NCBI GenBank assembly: GCA_020137815.1
Contig: CM035353.1
Coordinates: forward strand, 5,460,733 to 5,524,732
Direction: 5' to 3'
From: Hormiphora californensis
Lineage: Eukaryota; Ctenophora; Tentaculata; Cydippida; Pleurobrachiidae
DNA length: 64,000 bases
Below the pieces are notes generated by a model, which saw nothing but the letters and a program-made list of their open reading frames with translations, was not told where the DNA came from and ran no database searches. The position numbers and the translations under genes were made by a program. How positions within the stretch are numbered: position 1 is the first letter of the stretch; the number at the start of each line of letters is the position of its first letter. Shown here one piece after another: positions 30,227-43,139 of the stretch.

Positions 30227-33200
30227 TCAAAAGTTGCCATCCCCCTCAAAAAGCGCCGCCAGAAACGCAGTTAAATACGTTTTATGGGTGTTTTCAAAAC
30301 CCCTAAAATTAAAAACGGGTTTTGGCGCGCTTTTTGCCTCCCAAAAACTGTTTAAAGCATAATTTTCTGGCTTTTTTATAAGGTAACGGAAAGGTTGACC
30401 GTTTTGGTTTAAAAACTTTTTGGCAATAACTCGTTTTCTTGACAAGAAAAATCTGGGCCTCTTGGAAAAACTTAATTTTAAATGATCTAAAATGAAAAAA
30501 AAATACCAGGTAGGTTTTTTACGCCCACATTTTTTGGGCAAAATTTTTTAAAAGGCATTTTCCGGGATTTGAAAAAAAAAAGACAAACAACTTTCTCGGT
30601 TTAAAACCCTGAGGGAAAAACAAATAATATTTAAATTGTCTCCAAAACCTCCGGACCCAAAACAAAACGAAGGGAGCCCCTTTTTAATATTTAAATAGTT
30701 GAACCCAAGTGAACAAATTTTCCTGGTACTGAACAAAATTTGTATCTATAAATCGGTCCAGCTGTTTGAGGCCCCGGGATTAAACATTTTAAAACGCCCG
30801 GGCCGCCGAGTCCGGTCAACTAAGAAAACCCAAAAGGAAAAAAAGCCGCAAGAGAAAGAGGGTTAGAAAGGGAGGAGAGTTCCTTATATAAAAGATTGTA
30901 TTTTTCTTAGAAAATACCCCATTTGCACTATTTTTTCTTTTTAAAAAAAAACTCCTCCTGGGGGCCCCCCGTTCGGTCGCTTCCCCTCCCCCTTTTTTTT
31001 GGGGGGGGGGGGGGGGAAAAAAAAAAAAAATTTTTTTTGGGGGGGGGGGGGGGGGGGGTTTTTTTGGGGCAAACAAAAAAAAACTTTCAAATTTTTTTTC
31101 TACTAACTTGAAACAGCTCTCCATCTCTTGCCCTTTCGTATTTCACCATAGTCTACCGCCCCAACAAACCCCACGCCTTACCCCCCCCCACGGACTAGCA
31201 AAAAAGCCCCCACCTACATCCCCTCCCTACATTCTCAAATCAGATAAATCTTTATTCTATTTTCCCTTGGTTACTTTTTATAATTGTTGTTTATCTGGCG
31301 TGTTCTGCGGGAAAAGGGGGGCCTTTTTAGGGCACGGCGCCTCTTTCGTGGCCCCTTTGGCCTCTTCCCCCTCCCTGGGTTGGCTAGGGCTTCTCTGCCC
31401 CCCCCCCTCCCCATTTTTTCCCCCATTTTTTTCTTTTTCTTTTCTGTCGGGTAGCGAAAAGTTGTCTTTCGCCTTTCCCCTTTTGGGTTTTGTTCGGGTT
31501 TTTGGGGTTGTTTTGTTTTGGGCGCTTTTCCTTTCAGGTTTTTTTGGGTTTAGTTTTTTTTTGGGGGCCGTAGTTTTGGGGTTCCGTTCCTGTTTTCTCT
31601 TATATCACACCCCCTTTTTTAGTCCTTAGAATTTAATCTCACCCACTCACCAGGTCTTTTTTGGGAAATTTCCTTTTTTATATTTTTCCCTTTTCATCAA
31701 AGTTGAGTTTTTCCCCTTATAAATGGGTCTTGTGGGGGGATGCAGTTCGGGGGAAAAACGGTAAACGACCGATCAACCTGATTTGGCTCGTCTTCCCTTT
31801 TTGATTCAAAACGCCAATTGACACACGTGTCCTCACGATCGCACTTATTTTGTGTATTTCAATTATGTTCTGTTTTCCCCAACCCGTCTATCCGTGTTGT
31901 TGAACCCGTATTCCCACTAAAAGCAGCACTGAAATACCTTTATCTCATTTCGTTTTCCATACTGGTATTCATCAAAACCCTTTTCGTTTTCTCTGTACCC
32001 CCGTAAAATTGTACCCCCTCACCCCCGAGCTAGTGATCCTCCATTTGCTTTTAGTTTTTACTGTACTATTAGGAGTATAGATCCCGAGTAAACTTCTCTT
32101 CAGGTCCCGGCGTACCATAGCACCGCCATTTTTGACTCTCTGGCTGATAGCCTTACAAAGGACCATCTCCGTACTGATTGCTACCTCGAAAAGGAAAACT
32201 TTACCATCCAGACCGAATCTGTTCATCATTGACCTGTAACGGCCCCTCATTCCCCATGACCAGTTCCTCCCCGGGTTTTTTCCTTTCCGGGGCATCTAGT
32301 GACCCCCGCATGGGTTTCCCATCGACTCGTCTCCTTTCACCCCTTCATCCTACCCCTCCTACGGTTGCTCCAGTTTCCCTTGTTCCTTTCTCCCCCTCCT
32401 GTTCTCGGGTTCAACTATCCAGCCCACTCATTCTATTCCCCCTTTCTCGGTGTTTTTTAAACCCAGGGCAGAATTTCCTCCCCCCCAGTGGTAATCATCT
32501 GCTCTCCCAACTATGGTTTAGCCTGATTGTGTGACATCTGTCCCATCGTGATAATTTTACGGGAAACCCTCCATCCTGATGTCAATTAGCTGAAATTGCC
32601 GTGTAACCTTTTTTCCCGGGGCCCACTTCTACCCTCCATCTACCTCTATCTCCCCCCTGAGACTACCACCTACTCTTCTTTCCCTGACAGGGTTACCCCG
32701 TCTATGTCCTTTTTTTAGTATTGCCCCTAACTACCTTTTCCGCCTTTTTCCCATTTGGTATTTATTTTCCAATTACGAATTATTTTTCAAAACTACTTTC
32801 CTTGATAAGCTACCCGCTCGCATTTCACTTTTCGGTGATGGTCCCAAAGACCATTTCCCCCACCCCCAATCATTGTACCCCTCAACCTATCATTTTTCAT
32901 TTCCCCCCCCTAGTTCCTATCATTTTACCCGTCACAACTAGTTATTGGCTTACCCTGCCTATTTGTACCATCCACCCTATTCATTTTTGCGTTATACGGC
33001 CCATGCCTACATTTTACCATCACCACTATTTTATCCGGGATTTTTCCCTGTCTATATTTACCACTCACACCCAGTTTTCTGCGTTATCCTGCCTTCATTT
33101 TACCAGTCCAAATGTTTTTCGGGATTTCCCTGCCCATATTGTACCATCACACCCAGTTCATTCTGCATTTTTCCGTTATATTGTACCACTCACACCATTC

Positions 33201-33631
33201 ATTTTGCTTATCCTGCCTATCATTTTACCAGTCCAACTATTTATTTTGGGATTACCCTGCCTATCATTGTACCGTCACACCTAGTTCATTCTGCAGTTCC
33301 CCCGTCATCATTGTACTTCCCCTATTTTTATTCTGGGGGTTCCCCGCCTATCAATGTACCAGTCACACCTAGTTCTTCTGCAGTTACCCGCATATCATTG
33401 TACCACTCACACCTATTCATTTTGCAGTTACCCTGCCCCCTCTTGTACCATCCACACCTAGTTCATTCTGTAGTTACTCTGCCTATAATTGTACCACTCA
33501 CCCTGTTCATTTTGCATTTTCCCTTCTACATTGTACCACTCAACCCCAGTTCTTCTGCATTACCCTTCTTCATTGTACCAGTCACACCAGTTTTCTTCTG
33601 CGTTACCCTGTCTAACTTGTCCACTCACACC

Positions 33632-33663
<32 letters not shown>

Positions 33664-33704
33664 CCCCCCAAAACAACCCAAAAAATAAATTTTAAAATAA
33701 AATT

Positions 33705-33735
<31 letters not shown>

Positions 33736-34230
33736 AAGGGGTTTATCTTTAATGCTTTTGTATATTGGATTTTTCCTATTTCTTCTCACCTCTCTTCCTC
33801 CAATCCCCCAACCCCGCCCCCCTTTCCCTTTTTCCCGTCCCCCCCTTCTGACACCCTCCCCTTACTCAAAACCCGCCCCAAACGCTTCCCCAAAACCCCT
33901 TCCAGGGGGGGCCCCAAGGACTCCCCTGGGAATTAATTACCCATTTAAAAATCCCCCCCCCTTCACTTTCCTTTCTTTTCCCGTTAACCCGGGGGGGGTT
34001 GGCTCCCTTATTTACCAGCCGGGGCAGGCCCCGTTTCAGGCAATTCACCCGGGCCTTTTTCAACCCCCCAGCAGTTCCAAACAAAAAAAAAAAAAAAGGG
34101 GGGGGGGAAGGGAGAGGGGGGGGTTGGGAGGGAAAAAGTTTTTTACCCCCCCTCCTTTTCTTCCCCTTTTGGGTTGCGCCCATAAACCCTTCTTCCGGTG
34201 GGTAGTAGTTAGAGGGAGAAACATTCATCT
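30227..34230. other. Probable low-quality sequence with a degraded 45-50 bp satellite
   Basis: Homopolymer runs dominate. From about 32860 to 33625 a 45-50 bp unit (CCTGCCTATCATTGTACCA.. plus TTCATTCTGCAGTTA) recurs with decaying match at both ends. A-rich runs follow at 33634-33740. No gene seen. Confidence 0.6.
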
Positions 34231-34259
34231 CTGGAATGAACTCGGCTACGCCTCTCCAG

Positions 34260-34380
34260 TGCTACTATCTCTCACTCCCTCGTCTCTCTCTCTCTCCCCT
34301 CTCCCTCGTCTCTCTCTCTCTCTCTCCCCTCTCCCTCTCTCTCTCCCCCCTCTCTCTCTCTCTCTCTCTCCCTCTCTCTA
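34260..34380. repeat. CT microsatellite
   Basis: CT-rich tract at the edge of the low-quality island. The following 34390-34830 shows nothing recognisable. Confidence 0.9.
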
Positions 34381-34836
34381 AGATGTGTAATGGGCTGGAC
34401 TAAAAATAAAGAGCAGGATACTCCTTCTTCCTTGCAGGTTATCTCTCAGCAGCAAGCTCTCACACGACAGACGCCCATGATAGCAGTTCCCCTCCCTCTA
34501 TCTCAGTAGGCCAGGTATCTCTCTCCCTTACTCAACAATCTCTAACACAATCGGTCCTCCCTGTCGGTCCTCCCTCTCTATAGATATCTTTTTCTTTACA
34601 ACTTGTAATACAAGTACAAGAGATAAACGAACATTAAACACAACATAATTTCTAACAGCACATAAAAGTCTTCTGTCAGCAAACGATTAATTAAATGCAC
34701 CAGCACACACAATTGCCTGTAGTCACTTGGCCTTTTCCTACTAAAATGAGTGTGAGCAAACAGAGCATGTTTAATAAATCCCTTTAGTCTCTCTCTGATC
34801 TTTCTCTCACTTTAATAAATCCAAGCACTAAAGAAG

Positions 34837-34922
34837 GTATATAACTTGGTGACATAGACACCTGGCGCGACCGAGATTGACCGGGCTGCGGGGGTCGCGC
34901 CAGGTGTCACCAAGTATATAAC
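34837..34922 (+). mobile_element. TTGGTGACA hairpin MITE, copy 2, with 9-bp duplication
   Basis: The element 34846-34913 has TTGGTGACA..TGTCACCAA ends and a strong GC stem, flanked by GTATATAAC on both sides. A related half-element plus flank is repeated at about 34978-35090, so the locus has also undergone a tandem duplication of about 115 bp. Confidence 0.7.
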
Positions 34923-35126
34923 AAGGTCTATGATATAGAGTATTATAGACCAAACGAATCACACATAACCAGCAATCTGGCGCGACCGAGATTGCACGGG
35001 CTGCGGGGTCGCGCCAGGTGTCACCAAGTATATAACAAGGCCTATGATATAATTATAGACCAAACGAATCACACATAACCAGCAATCTGTCAAGCTGGAT
35101 GTATTTCCAAGGTTCTCACATCGCAA

Positions 35127-35312
35127 GTGATAACTGATAAGATGGCAGCAGAGGGAGAAGCTCTGCGTGTACATTACAATCAGTGGAAATCTACAAAACT
35201 TAGTTTCAATCTGAATACACGAAGCAAGATCATTGAGGATTTCCCATTTTACTGCAACGGCACAAATGAAAACCATGAAAAAGAACTGTCTAGAATGGGT
35301 TTGAATCAGTAA
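35127..35312 (+). CDS. Small hypothetical open frame, weak
   Basis: A 61-codon frame (a second ATG, giving MAAEGEALRVHYNQW, is five codons in) with protein-like composition and no repeats. It sits between a duplicated hairpin element and a CT microsatellite. No homology is recognised, and it may be a first exon or chance. Confidence 0.2.
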   Translation: MITDKMAAEGEALRVHYNQWKSTKLSFNLNTRSKIIEDFPFYCNGTNENHEKELSRMGLNQ

Positions 35313-35335
35313 CAGACAGGGTACTTCCTAGAGGG

Positions 35336-35336
<1 letters not shown>

Positions 35337-35376
<40 letters not shown>

Positions 35377-35400
35377 CACTCTTTCTTTCTATCTCTCTCT
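35337..35400. repeat. CT microsatellite
   Basis: Pure then interrupted (CT)n, preceding the next low-quality island. Confidence 0.9.
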
Positions 35401-35639
35401 CATTCTATTCCCTCCGGCACACCTGTAACCAAGCCAATAGAACAGGAAAGAGAGCCACCGCTGTTATATAATTGACAGAGAGAGAAAGACGGAGAGTGAT
35501 AGTAGGAAATAAGAGAGCAGAGAAATAGTGTGTGGGTGGAGCAAGAGAGGAGCGGATATAGGAGCTGAGTTAAGATACTTCCGTAGAGTTCTACTGACCT
35601 CTTTAGAAACGCTAGTTCCTACTGCATCTCTTGTCCGTT

Positions 35640-37930
35640 CGTTTTTTAGGCGTTTTTTGGTAACCCCCTTCTTTTTATTGGGTGGGTTTTCTTTCCCTCC
35701 AAAAACCTCCCAAAAGCCCTCCCAAGAACCAACCCCGCTTTCACCCTGACCACAAGCCGGGGAAGAGCACTTCGTTTTTTTGGAAACCCCCCGGGGGAAA
35801 AGGGGGGGAGGGGAATTTTTGGGGAAAGGGCCCCTTTTTTTTCCCCCTTTTTTTTTTTTCCCCTTCCTTTTTTCCCCCCTTTTTTTTCCCTTCCCCCTTT
35901 CCCCTTTTTCCTCTCCCCTCCCCACCCTCCCCCCTTTCCCCCTTCTTCCCATTTCCCACCCTTTTTTTGGCCTTCCCTTTCCCCCCTTTTTTCGATTCGT
36001 AAAAGGGCCCCAAAAAAAACCCCCCCTCCCCCCCCCCCTTTTGGGGGTTTTTAAAAAGGGGGGGGGTAACCCCCCCAAAAAAACCCCCCAAAAAAAAAAA
36101 AAGGGGGTTTTAAAAGGGGGGGTTTTAAAGCTATAATTTCGGTCAAAAAAGGGGGACCCCCCTTTATGGGGTTTTTTGTCCCTTTGTTGGGGGGCCCCTT
36201 TTTTTCCCCCCCCCGGGTTTCCTTTTTGGGGGGAAAGAAAAAAAAGGGAAAAAAAAAAAGGAGGGGGAAAAGAAAACTCTTGCTAGGATTAGGAGGGGGA
36301 AACTTTTGAAAAAAAAATAAAGGAAAGGGAAAATTTTAAAAAGGGGGGGGGGGCCAAAAAAGGGCAATTTAGCGAAAGCGCCCCACAAATCAAAATTTTC
36401 TGGTTTCCGCCCTCAAAAAAACGGTTACCCCTGAAAGGAAAAGTTTTAAATCCGCTGGTTTTTGGTTTTTTTTTTGGGGGGGTTTTCGGCGGGGATTAGT
36501 TTTTGGATTGGTCCATGCAACCTATTTTTCCCGGAAAAAAATTTGTGGCCCCTTTTGGAGACCCCTTCATCAGTTCAACCCAATTGGAAAATTTTGAGAA
36601 GGCCCTTCTTTAGATCCAAAAAAATTTTTTTCCGGGTTTTTTACCTTTTTTTTAACCCTTTTTGAAATTTTCAGGCCGTTTTTGGAATTTTTTTAAAATT
36701 TTTTTTTTAAGGGAGGTGGCGGAAGGAACGGAGGTTTAAAACATTTTAAAGAGTTTTAGTGGGGGGTTCTATAAAACAAAATTCATAAAAAAAAATTAGG
36801 GGGGGGGGTTTTTGGGGCAAAACATATTAAAAAAAAAAAGGGATTTAAAAAATTTAGGAAAAATTACAAAATTTTTAATAAACAACAAATTTTTTAAAAT
36901 TTAAAAAAAAGGGGGGGTGATTAAAAAAATTTCCCCCACTTTTTTAAATTGAAAAACCCCCAAAAATTTTTCAAAAAAAAAAAACCCCGGGGGGGGGCCC
37001 GGGGGGTTTTTGAAGTTTTAAGTCCTTCAAACCCTTAAAAGGAAAACGGGGGTGTTTAAAAAACTTCAAAACTTAAAACTTTCCCAAAAAACCTTGGGAA
37101 CCCATTTTTTTAAAACCTTTTTAAAACTTGAATTAAAAGTCCCCCCCCTTTAAATTTTTCCCAAAAACCCCAAAAAAAAGGGTTTTTTAAAAAAAAATCT
37201 CCCCACCTTATAAAAATTCCCCCTTTTTTAAAAGGAAGGGGGACCTTTTTTGGGGGCCCCCCCCCTAATCCCCTTGATTTTGGGGCCTTTTTTTTTTAAT
37301 TTTAATAAAAAATTTGTTTTTAAAACCAAAAATTTCCCCAAAAATTTTGAAATTTACCCTTTTTTTTTTAAATTTTTAATTTTTAAAGAAAATTGAAATC
37401 TGTTTTTTAAAAAATTTTAAATTTTTTAAACAAAAAATTTGTCCAATGTTTTTTGGGTAAAATTTGAAATTTAATTTTGGTAAAAAAAAACCAAAAAAAA
37501 ATTTTTCCAAATATTTTTAAAAACTAAACTAACCAAACTTAAAATTCACGGGCATATAAAAAAGGGGAAAATTTTTTATTTTTTTTTGATCATTTAAAAA
37601 CTTAAAATAAAAATTTTAAAACTTAAAACCCAAAACCCCGGCCCCCCCCCCAAAACAAAACACAATATCCCCTTTTTGGAAATTAAAAAAATTTAAATTC
37701 CCCCATGTCCCATGATGGAGGCGGGAGGGTTTCTAAATTGGCCCATGTTAAGCCGGGGAGGGAGTTGGTAATGGTAGAAAAAGGAGCCTCCCCCAAATCA
37801 CACACCACTTTCCTTTTTTTTTGGGGCGGGGGCCCCTTGGATTTCCCCCCAAAGGGATTTAAATTTATCAAATATTTTTTCCCGGGGGCCATTGAGATGA
37901 TTATATGGCCCAAACACACGGAGTAACACG
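35640..37930. other. Probable low-quality sequence island
   Basis: Extreme homopolymer content and no gene. From 37930 to 38490 the sequence is ordinary but holds nothing I can name. Confidence 0.65.
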
Positions 37931-38493
37931 CACATATATAAAGAGATTTTATAAGATGTGAAGGGAGATGTATAGGTTATATTTTGTCGTTAAAAAGGGA
38001 TAGAACAAAGTCGACATGTAAAAAGGGGGCAAGTTTCATTCCATCCTTCACACGAAGCGTCCTGCTATCTCATACACACAGTACATTCTTACTCACACTC
38101 TCTCGCCCCCATCACACACAACTTTCATACAGCGAAATCTTAGCAGAGAGAGAGAGAGGGTAAAACGTCACACTTATTCGGGGGAGAGGGGATCTTGTAG
38201 TATCATTATAGTTGAACACAGTAGAGAGGGGATGGATGTATGGTTGCAAGCTAATTCCTTACCGTTAAACTATTCATCTCCCGTTGTATCCCCGAGATCT
38301 CTTCTTTCGTCTCAAAAGACATATCCCCGACTGGGGCTACTAAATGGAAGGGAGAGGGCGGTTAGATTAGAGAGGGTGGTTAGATTTAGTTTGTCAAACC
38401 TTCCTAATCATACAAGGAAACTGAATTAAATAAAATAAGGGGTGAATAATATTATGTTTGTCAAATAGTCCGTCAATATAGTGTCACCACATG

Positions 38494-41400
38494 TTAGAAC
38501 ATCTCCCGTATATCTCTGAGACTGTGCCTGGGAAACTTCCGTCGTCTCACACTTTCACTTCCAAGATACTTCAAATGTAAACCATTCAAACTCCCTCCCA
38601 CCAGGTTACTAAAACCCAGCCGTCCCCTAAACTGTGGGCTATCCTCCACTGTCTGTCTTGTTGTGACTTCATTATCAGTCGGTCTGTCTTCTCTCCACCA
38701 CTTTGTGACGTCATTATCAGTCGGTCTGTCTTCTCTCCAGCACCACTTACCATCCGGGTCGTTTATATCACTAAACGGCACAACGTAGGTCAGCCACTCA
38801 TTGCTCGGGTTTCTGTTCCGCTTGCTGAACGAACTCTGGAAGGACCTTCTCGTTCGGAAACTCTGTAAGGGAGGAGAAAATATTGGCAAAGTTGTCGATC
38901 CAGGGACTTCCTGTGACCCTTGTCAGCGCGGTTTGAGGGTTTCGGATGTGAGAGAGTTGCGGCGCGCACCCTCCGCCAACCATATCGCGCGTTACGTCAT
39001 GTTACAGATACAGGGTAGCGGCAGTTCTGCAGCAGCTGGTCAGGGAAAGTAGCGACGTGTGCAATATCTCACACCCCTATTCATTGCTCCATCATGATAC
39101 CCCCATCATACATCCAGTAAAACACACGGTTATTCTTCGTCTTGATCAATGTCTCTTACCTTTGACAGTTTGCTTTGCATGTTAAGGGGTTTAACATTTT
39201 TATCAGTCTCCGCAAGTCTCTTCTCCAATAGAGCATGTGGACCAACCAGCTTGTTAAACACTGTCTCAAATGTTTGGGAGGATATGTCTCCGGGATACAT
39301 TTTCAGGAGCTTTAGCATAAAGCTAGATGTTATTAGCGGTTCACGCATCTGACAGGGAATTAATTATTAATTTTATTTATATAAGTTTCATATAAACATA
39401 AGCTAATTAACCAAATAGTTACATACTGACCAGTATTGCACCATGGAGACCACTCTCTTTGAGTGCGGGGGTAAACTCAGCATACGCATTGGCAGACAGC
39501 CACTGTTTGACATTCTGGTGGCTCCAGAAGGTAACCTCAGCAGGTCTTGTCGTGTTGTCAATACGAGATCGGTTTAGGTAGTTGGGGTTGAAATTACACT
39601 CACTGAGGTGGGGGGGGTTGAAGTTACACTCACTGAGGGGGGGGGGTAGCCGGTATTAAGAAGGATAAAACAAACTTGGACAATTGTTCGGTCAATTGAG
39701 GTGTGACTGTAGCTAATTAAAATGTCGTCCAAGTACGGACAATTTAAATAACTACCCATTACTCAAATACAAAACTCACCGTAGTAGCTCAACAGCCCGC
39801 ATGATACTGACTGCGTGTAGACGTAATCTCACTTTTAGCTGATTCAAATCGTGATACGTTAGGAAGTTGAGAATGCGACCTGTTGGGAGGTAATCACACT
39901 CAGAGATAACTAAAAACATTCCCCTTTATGTGAGGTGTGCCGTGTGAGCAACCTTAATCGCTTCAACCCAATGTTGTCTAGCGAGAACAAAACCTCGTTA
40001 TGTCTTCTTGTTTATACAATCATTGGACTATAACTAGTATCACAAGTTCTATGACCCTTCTTCACCCACGTACACAAGTTCTATGACCCTTCTACACTGA
40101 CAACGTACCGTCTACCATTGCCTCACGGAATGCAGGAACATGTTGAGGTAACCCTATGTCATGCAGCCACGGTAGAACCCAACTGTCACATTTCAACTCC
40201 CCTGCTTCGTCCGGCTTCCCAATACTCTGAAGAACGGGGGATGAGAGTAGGGAATGTTATATTGGTTACTTCTTTCCAATACTCTGAAGAACGGGGGTAG
40301 AATGGGAGTGGTGGATGTTATATTGGTTACTCTGGTAACAGCCTCCCAGCTTGGCAGAAACTAGAAAGATGAGTATTTGAGTATTTATACTGATGCAGTT
40401 GTAATGAAGAAAGAAGACTGTTACATATCGCAATCAGAGAGGGGGGATGATGACATCATGATCATGTTATTACATAGTAAACCACGGGGAATTGTTGTAA
40501 GTCTTACCCGCAGGGCAAGAACTAGCTTCTTGACGTGGAGAGGGTGCTTGATTCCAAGTTGTTCCAGACCATTGATATCCAACTTTAGCACTTTTGCACC
40601 TGCCGGGAAGGGGGGGGGAGTCAGTGAGAGATAGAGATATACTATACAGTTGAATTCATGACGATGTTCTGAACGTCTACCCCTGGATTTAACATGAACA
40701 CAGTCTACAGTACCAGGCTACTACAGCTATACTAGAGAATCCGTAGTATAGACAGACAGGCAACTACTAGAGAGAGACAGACAGGAGGCGGGTAATATAA
40801 CAGGTGAATGATATTTCGTGGAATAAATGCATGAAACATATTGCACGTGTATCTGTATGAATGTGAAGAGACTATGTATAAAGTGCATTAAAGTCCATTT
40901 TTTTTCAAAGCCACGTGTCGGTATATTAGAATTATATGTCCCAACACACAGCACCAACTTGCACTATGTTCTAACCCTCCTTTATGGGGCGCAGTAAAAC
41001 AGGGTCGAGCAATAAAAGGTACGTACCCACCCACACAGTTACACACCCACCTGTCCATCCAGCTGGTAGCTTCTGACCGAACATGCCCAGTCCCTGGGTA
41101 TCCATCCACTGGTGTAGCTTCCACGTCTCCCAACCTAGAAACCCTGATTTCTCAAGATCACCCGTACTGAAACAAATAACACAGTATATTACACAGTAGG
41201 GCTGCAGTTACTTGCCGGGAAAACCCTTTATCCCCTGAGCATCCCGGTAAATCGGGATCCGACTGTATGTCCATCCTGATCTCTCTCACCTGATGGTCAG
41301 CAGCTCCTCTAGAGTATGTTCCCCCAACATACATGGATACATAACACGGGTCTTGTCTACCTGCAGCAACGAATATCCTGTCTCCGTGCTGCCGTGCCTC

Positions 41401-43139
41401 CTGATAAGAGAGAGATGAGATGATCAGGAAATACTGGTCCCTGATTGGCTGATAACCAGTCACGTGACCTAAATAACGAGTTATGATTGGTTGTTTACTT
41501 GACTCCGTGCTTCCATGTCTCCTGATAAGTGAGAGATGAGATGAGCATTGTCTATCACGTTATCTTGAGATAAACGGTTATAAATCTGAGAAATAATTCT
41601 AATGAACGAATGGACCCGTTTATCATAGAACAAATAAAGCTATGACACACACAATGTATCACGCTGTAATAACCCTACAAATGTAAAGGAGGGTCAGGAC
41701 AAATAATTCTGTAACCTTACCCTCTCAGATCCTTCTTTGAACCAAATATATTCTTCAGCCAACCCTTTCCTCCTCTCCCCGGTGTATCCTTCTCCGCACT
41801 ATAAGTAGAGTTAGTCTCGAACTGGGATAGATTCGGATCGGATACTGATTTCTTGGCACGACTGCCAGTCCCACCCGATCGCACCTTGTGGACTGCCTTA
41901 CTCATAGACGCAAACAGGCCTAGGGGAGGGGGCAGTTGGAACAATTGAACGGCAAATGTATTTTACAGATTGCAATTGGTGATTGGAGACCATTAACAAA
42001 TAAAGGAGACTGTTAAAACTGGTTTGACTATAAATTAAATTTTGAAGGTATATGGCAAGGCGTGAACTAAAAAGATTTGCATTATATAACACGCAATATA
42101 TCATGTTCTCACTATGAAACCAAAGGAAAGCTATTTGATGACATGCTGCAAACTTTCTGCCAGGCGCACTATATGACATCGTTGGGCGGAGGTAGGGTCG
42201 AACAAGGAAAGGTGGAGGCTACTTTAACACTGGTGTCTGTATGTGTGTGTGTGTACCGGGCAGAGTGAGATATTATCGAGAAATGAGACAAGCCAAGCGG
42301 CGGAGAAAAAAAGGCGGGAAGAAAATGAAAAATGACATATATTTGAAGACATACAAACTCTACCTTTGTTACGTTGCCGGCTTTGCATACTGTTGGGAGT
42401 GAAATTTTGGCTGGTTGGAGTTGTTGCAGTGGGAGTTGCACGTTGGAGGGTGGCGGACTTTTGGAATGTAGGGGAGAGAGCAACTGCCCTCAGATCCCGT
42501 TCATCTAATGTTTTAACCTGCGAAAATGACATAGTTCAGATCTTTTCAAATGATCTACTCAAACATGATGTTCACCGTAGCAGCTGCTGTCGTTACCTTC
42601 CCATCTCTGACAGAGGCTGCTGTCGCTGTGTTTCGTCTCTCAAATGTGATCGGGCTAAGCTTGTTTCCATTAGGATGAGGGGTCACTGGTGTCCGTGGGC
42701 CCAGGTTTTGGTGAGAATTGTACTTCCTCTGGTGACCAGGAGCGATGTAGGTACCCTGGTGCTCCTGCCTCAACTTTGCTTTCTCTCGTTTCAGCTTTTC
42801 AACTTCAGTTTCTATGAAAGGTATGGTTTGAAAACTGTAACTAAAATTCAAGGTTACATGGACTGGTATCAATTATAAATGTTTCAAATGATTTTACTTA
42901 CTGAGTTCAACAAGCTGTTTCTCATAGTTTCCTTGACCTGAAACGGTTTTAATAAGTTACTAACACCGCAATTAACATGAACTAAACAACATACATTTCT
43001 TATTTAGATCTGTGACGTGTAGTTCATCCAGAAGTAGTGAAACATGGCTCTTTAAAGTTCTGATTTCCTCCTGTTGTTGGCTGATGAGACTATTTAGCAC
43101 CACCAGATCATCACTTGTTAGAGTCTCACAGCTCAACAT
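38494..43139 (-). CDS. Liprin/kazrin-type protein: coiled coil plus three SAM domains
   Basis: Exons: 42995-43139, 42902-42937, 42597-42811, 42364-42517, 41721-41919, 41290-41400, 41051-41166, 40508-40599, 40109-40226, 39780-39879, 39431-39602, 39160-39348, 38494-38862. Phase is continuous over 2016 nt (671 residues). Residues 1-80 are a coiled-coil-like, Leu/Glu-rich segment; 184-249 is a basic linker containing GWLKNIFGSKK. SAM1 lies at about 290-356 (motif LGIKHPLHVKKLVLALR), SAM2 at about 365-428 (WLHDIGLPQH) and SAM3 at about 447-525 (WSHQNVKQWLSANAY, SGLHGAIL). These SAM motifs match the tandem SAM block of liprins, especially liprin-beta, and kazrin is the alternative. Liprins are cytoplasmic scaffolds at adhesion and synapse-like sites; kazrin acts at junctions. 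The N-terminal coiled coil is much shorter than in liprins. If the donor after exon 12 is not used, the frame stops nine codons later, giving a shorter form. An upstream in-frame ATG exists at 43256. Confidence 0.8.
38661..38745 (-). repeat. 42-bp direct repeat in the coding exon of the SAM protein
   Basis: Two tandem copies encode a repeated 14-residue unit (WREDRPTDN..VT) in the C-terminal tail. The frame is preserved. Confidence 0.9.
41420..41503 (-). mobile_element. hAT-like MITE copy 4 (ends missing)
   Basis: The central part of the same MITE without complete terminal inverted repeats, in intron 5 of the SAM-domain gene. It is bracketed by two imperfect 40-bp copies of the exon-6 acceptor region (41378-41418 and 41503-41544). 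Confidence 0.7.

Noticed and set aside
32721-33688. Long open frames of 187 and 247 residues
   Set aside because: They lie in a degraded satellite within low-quality sequence; the composition follows the repeat.
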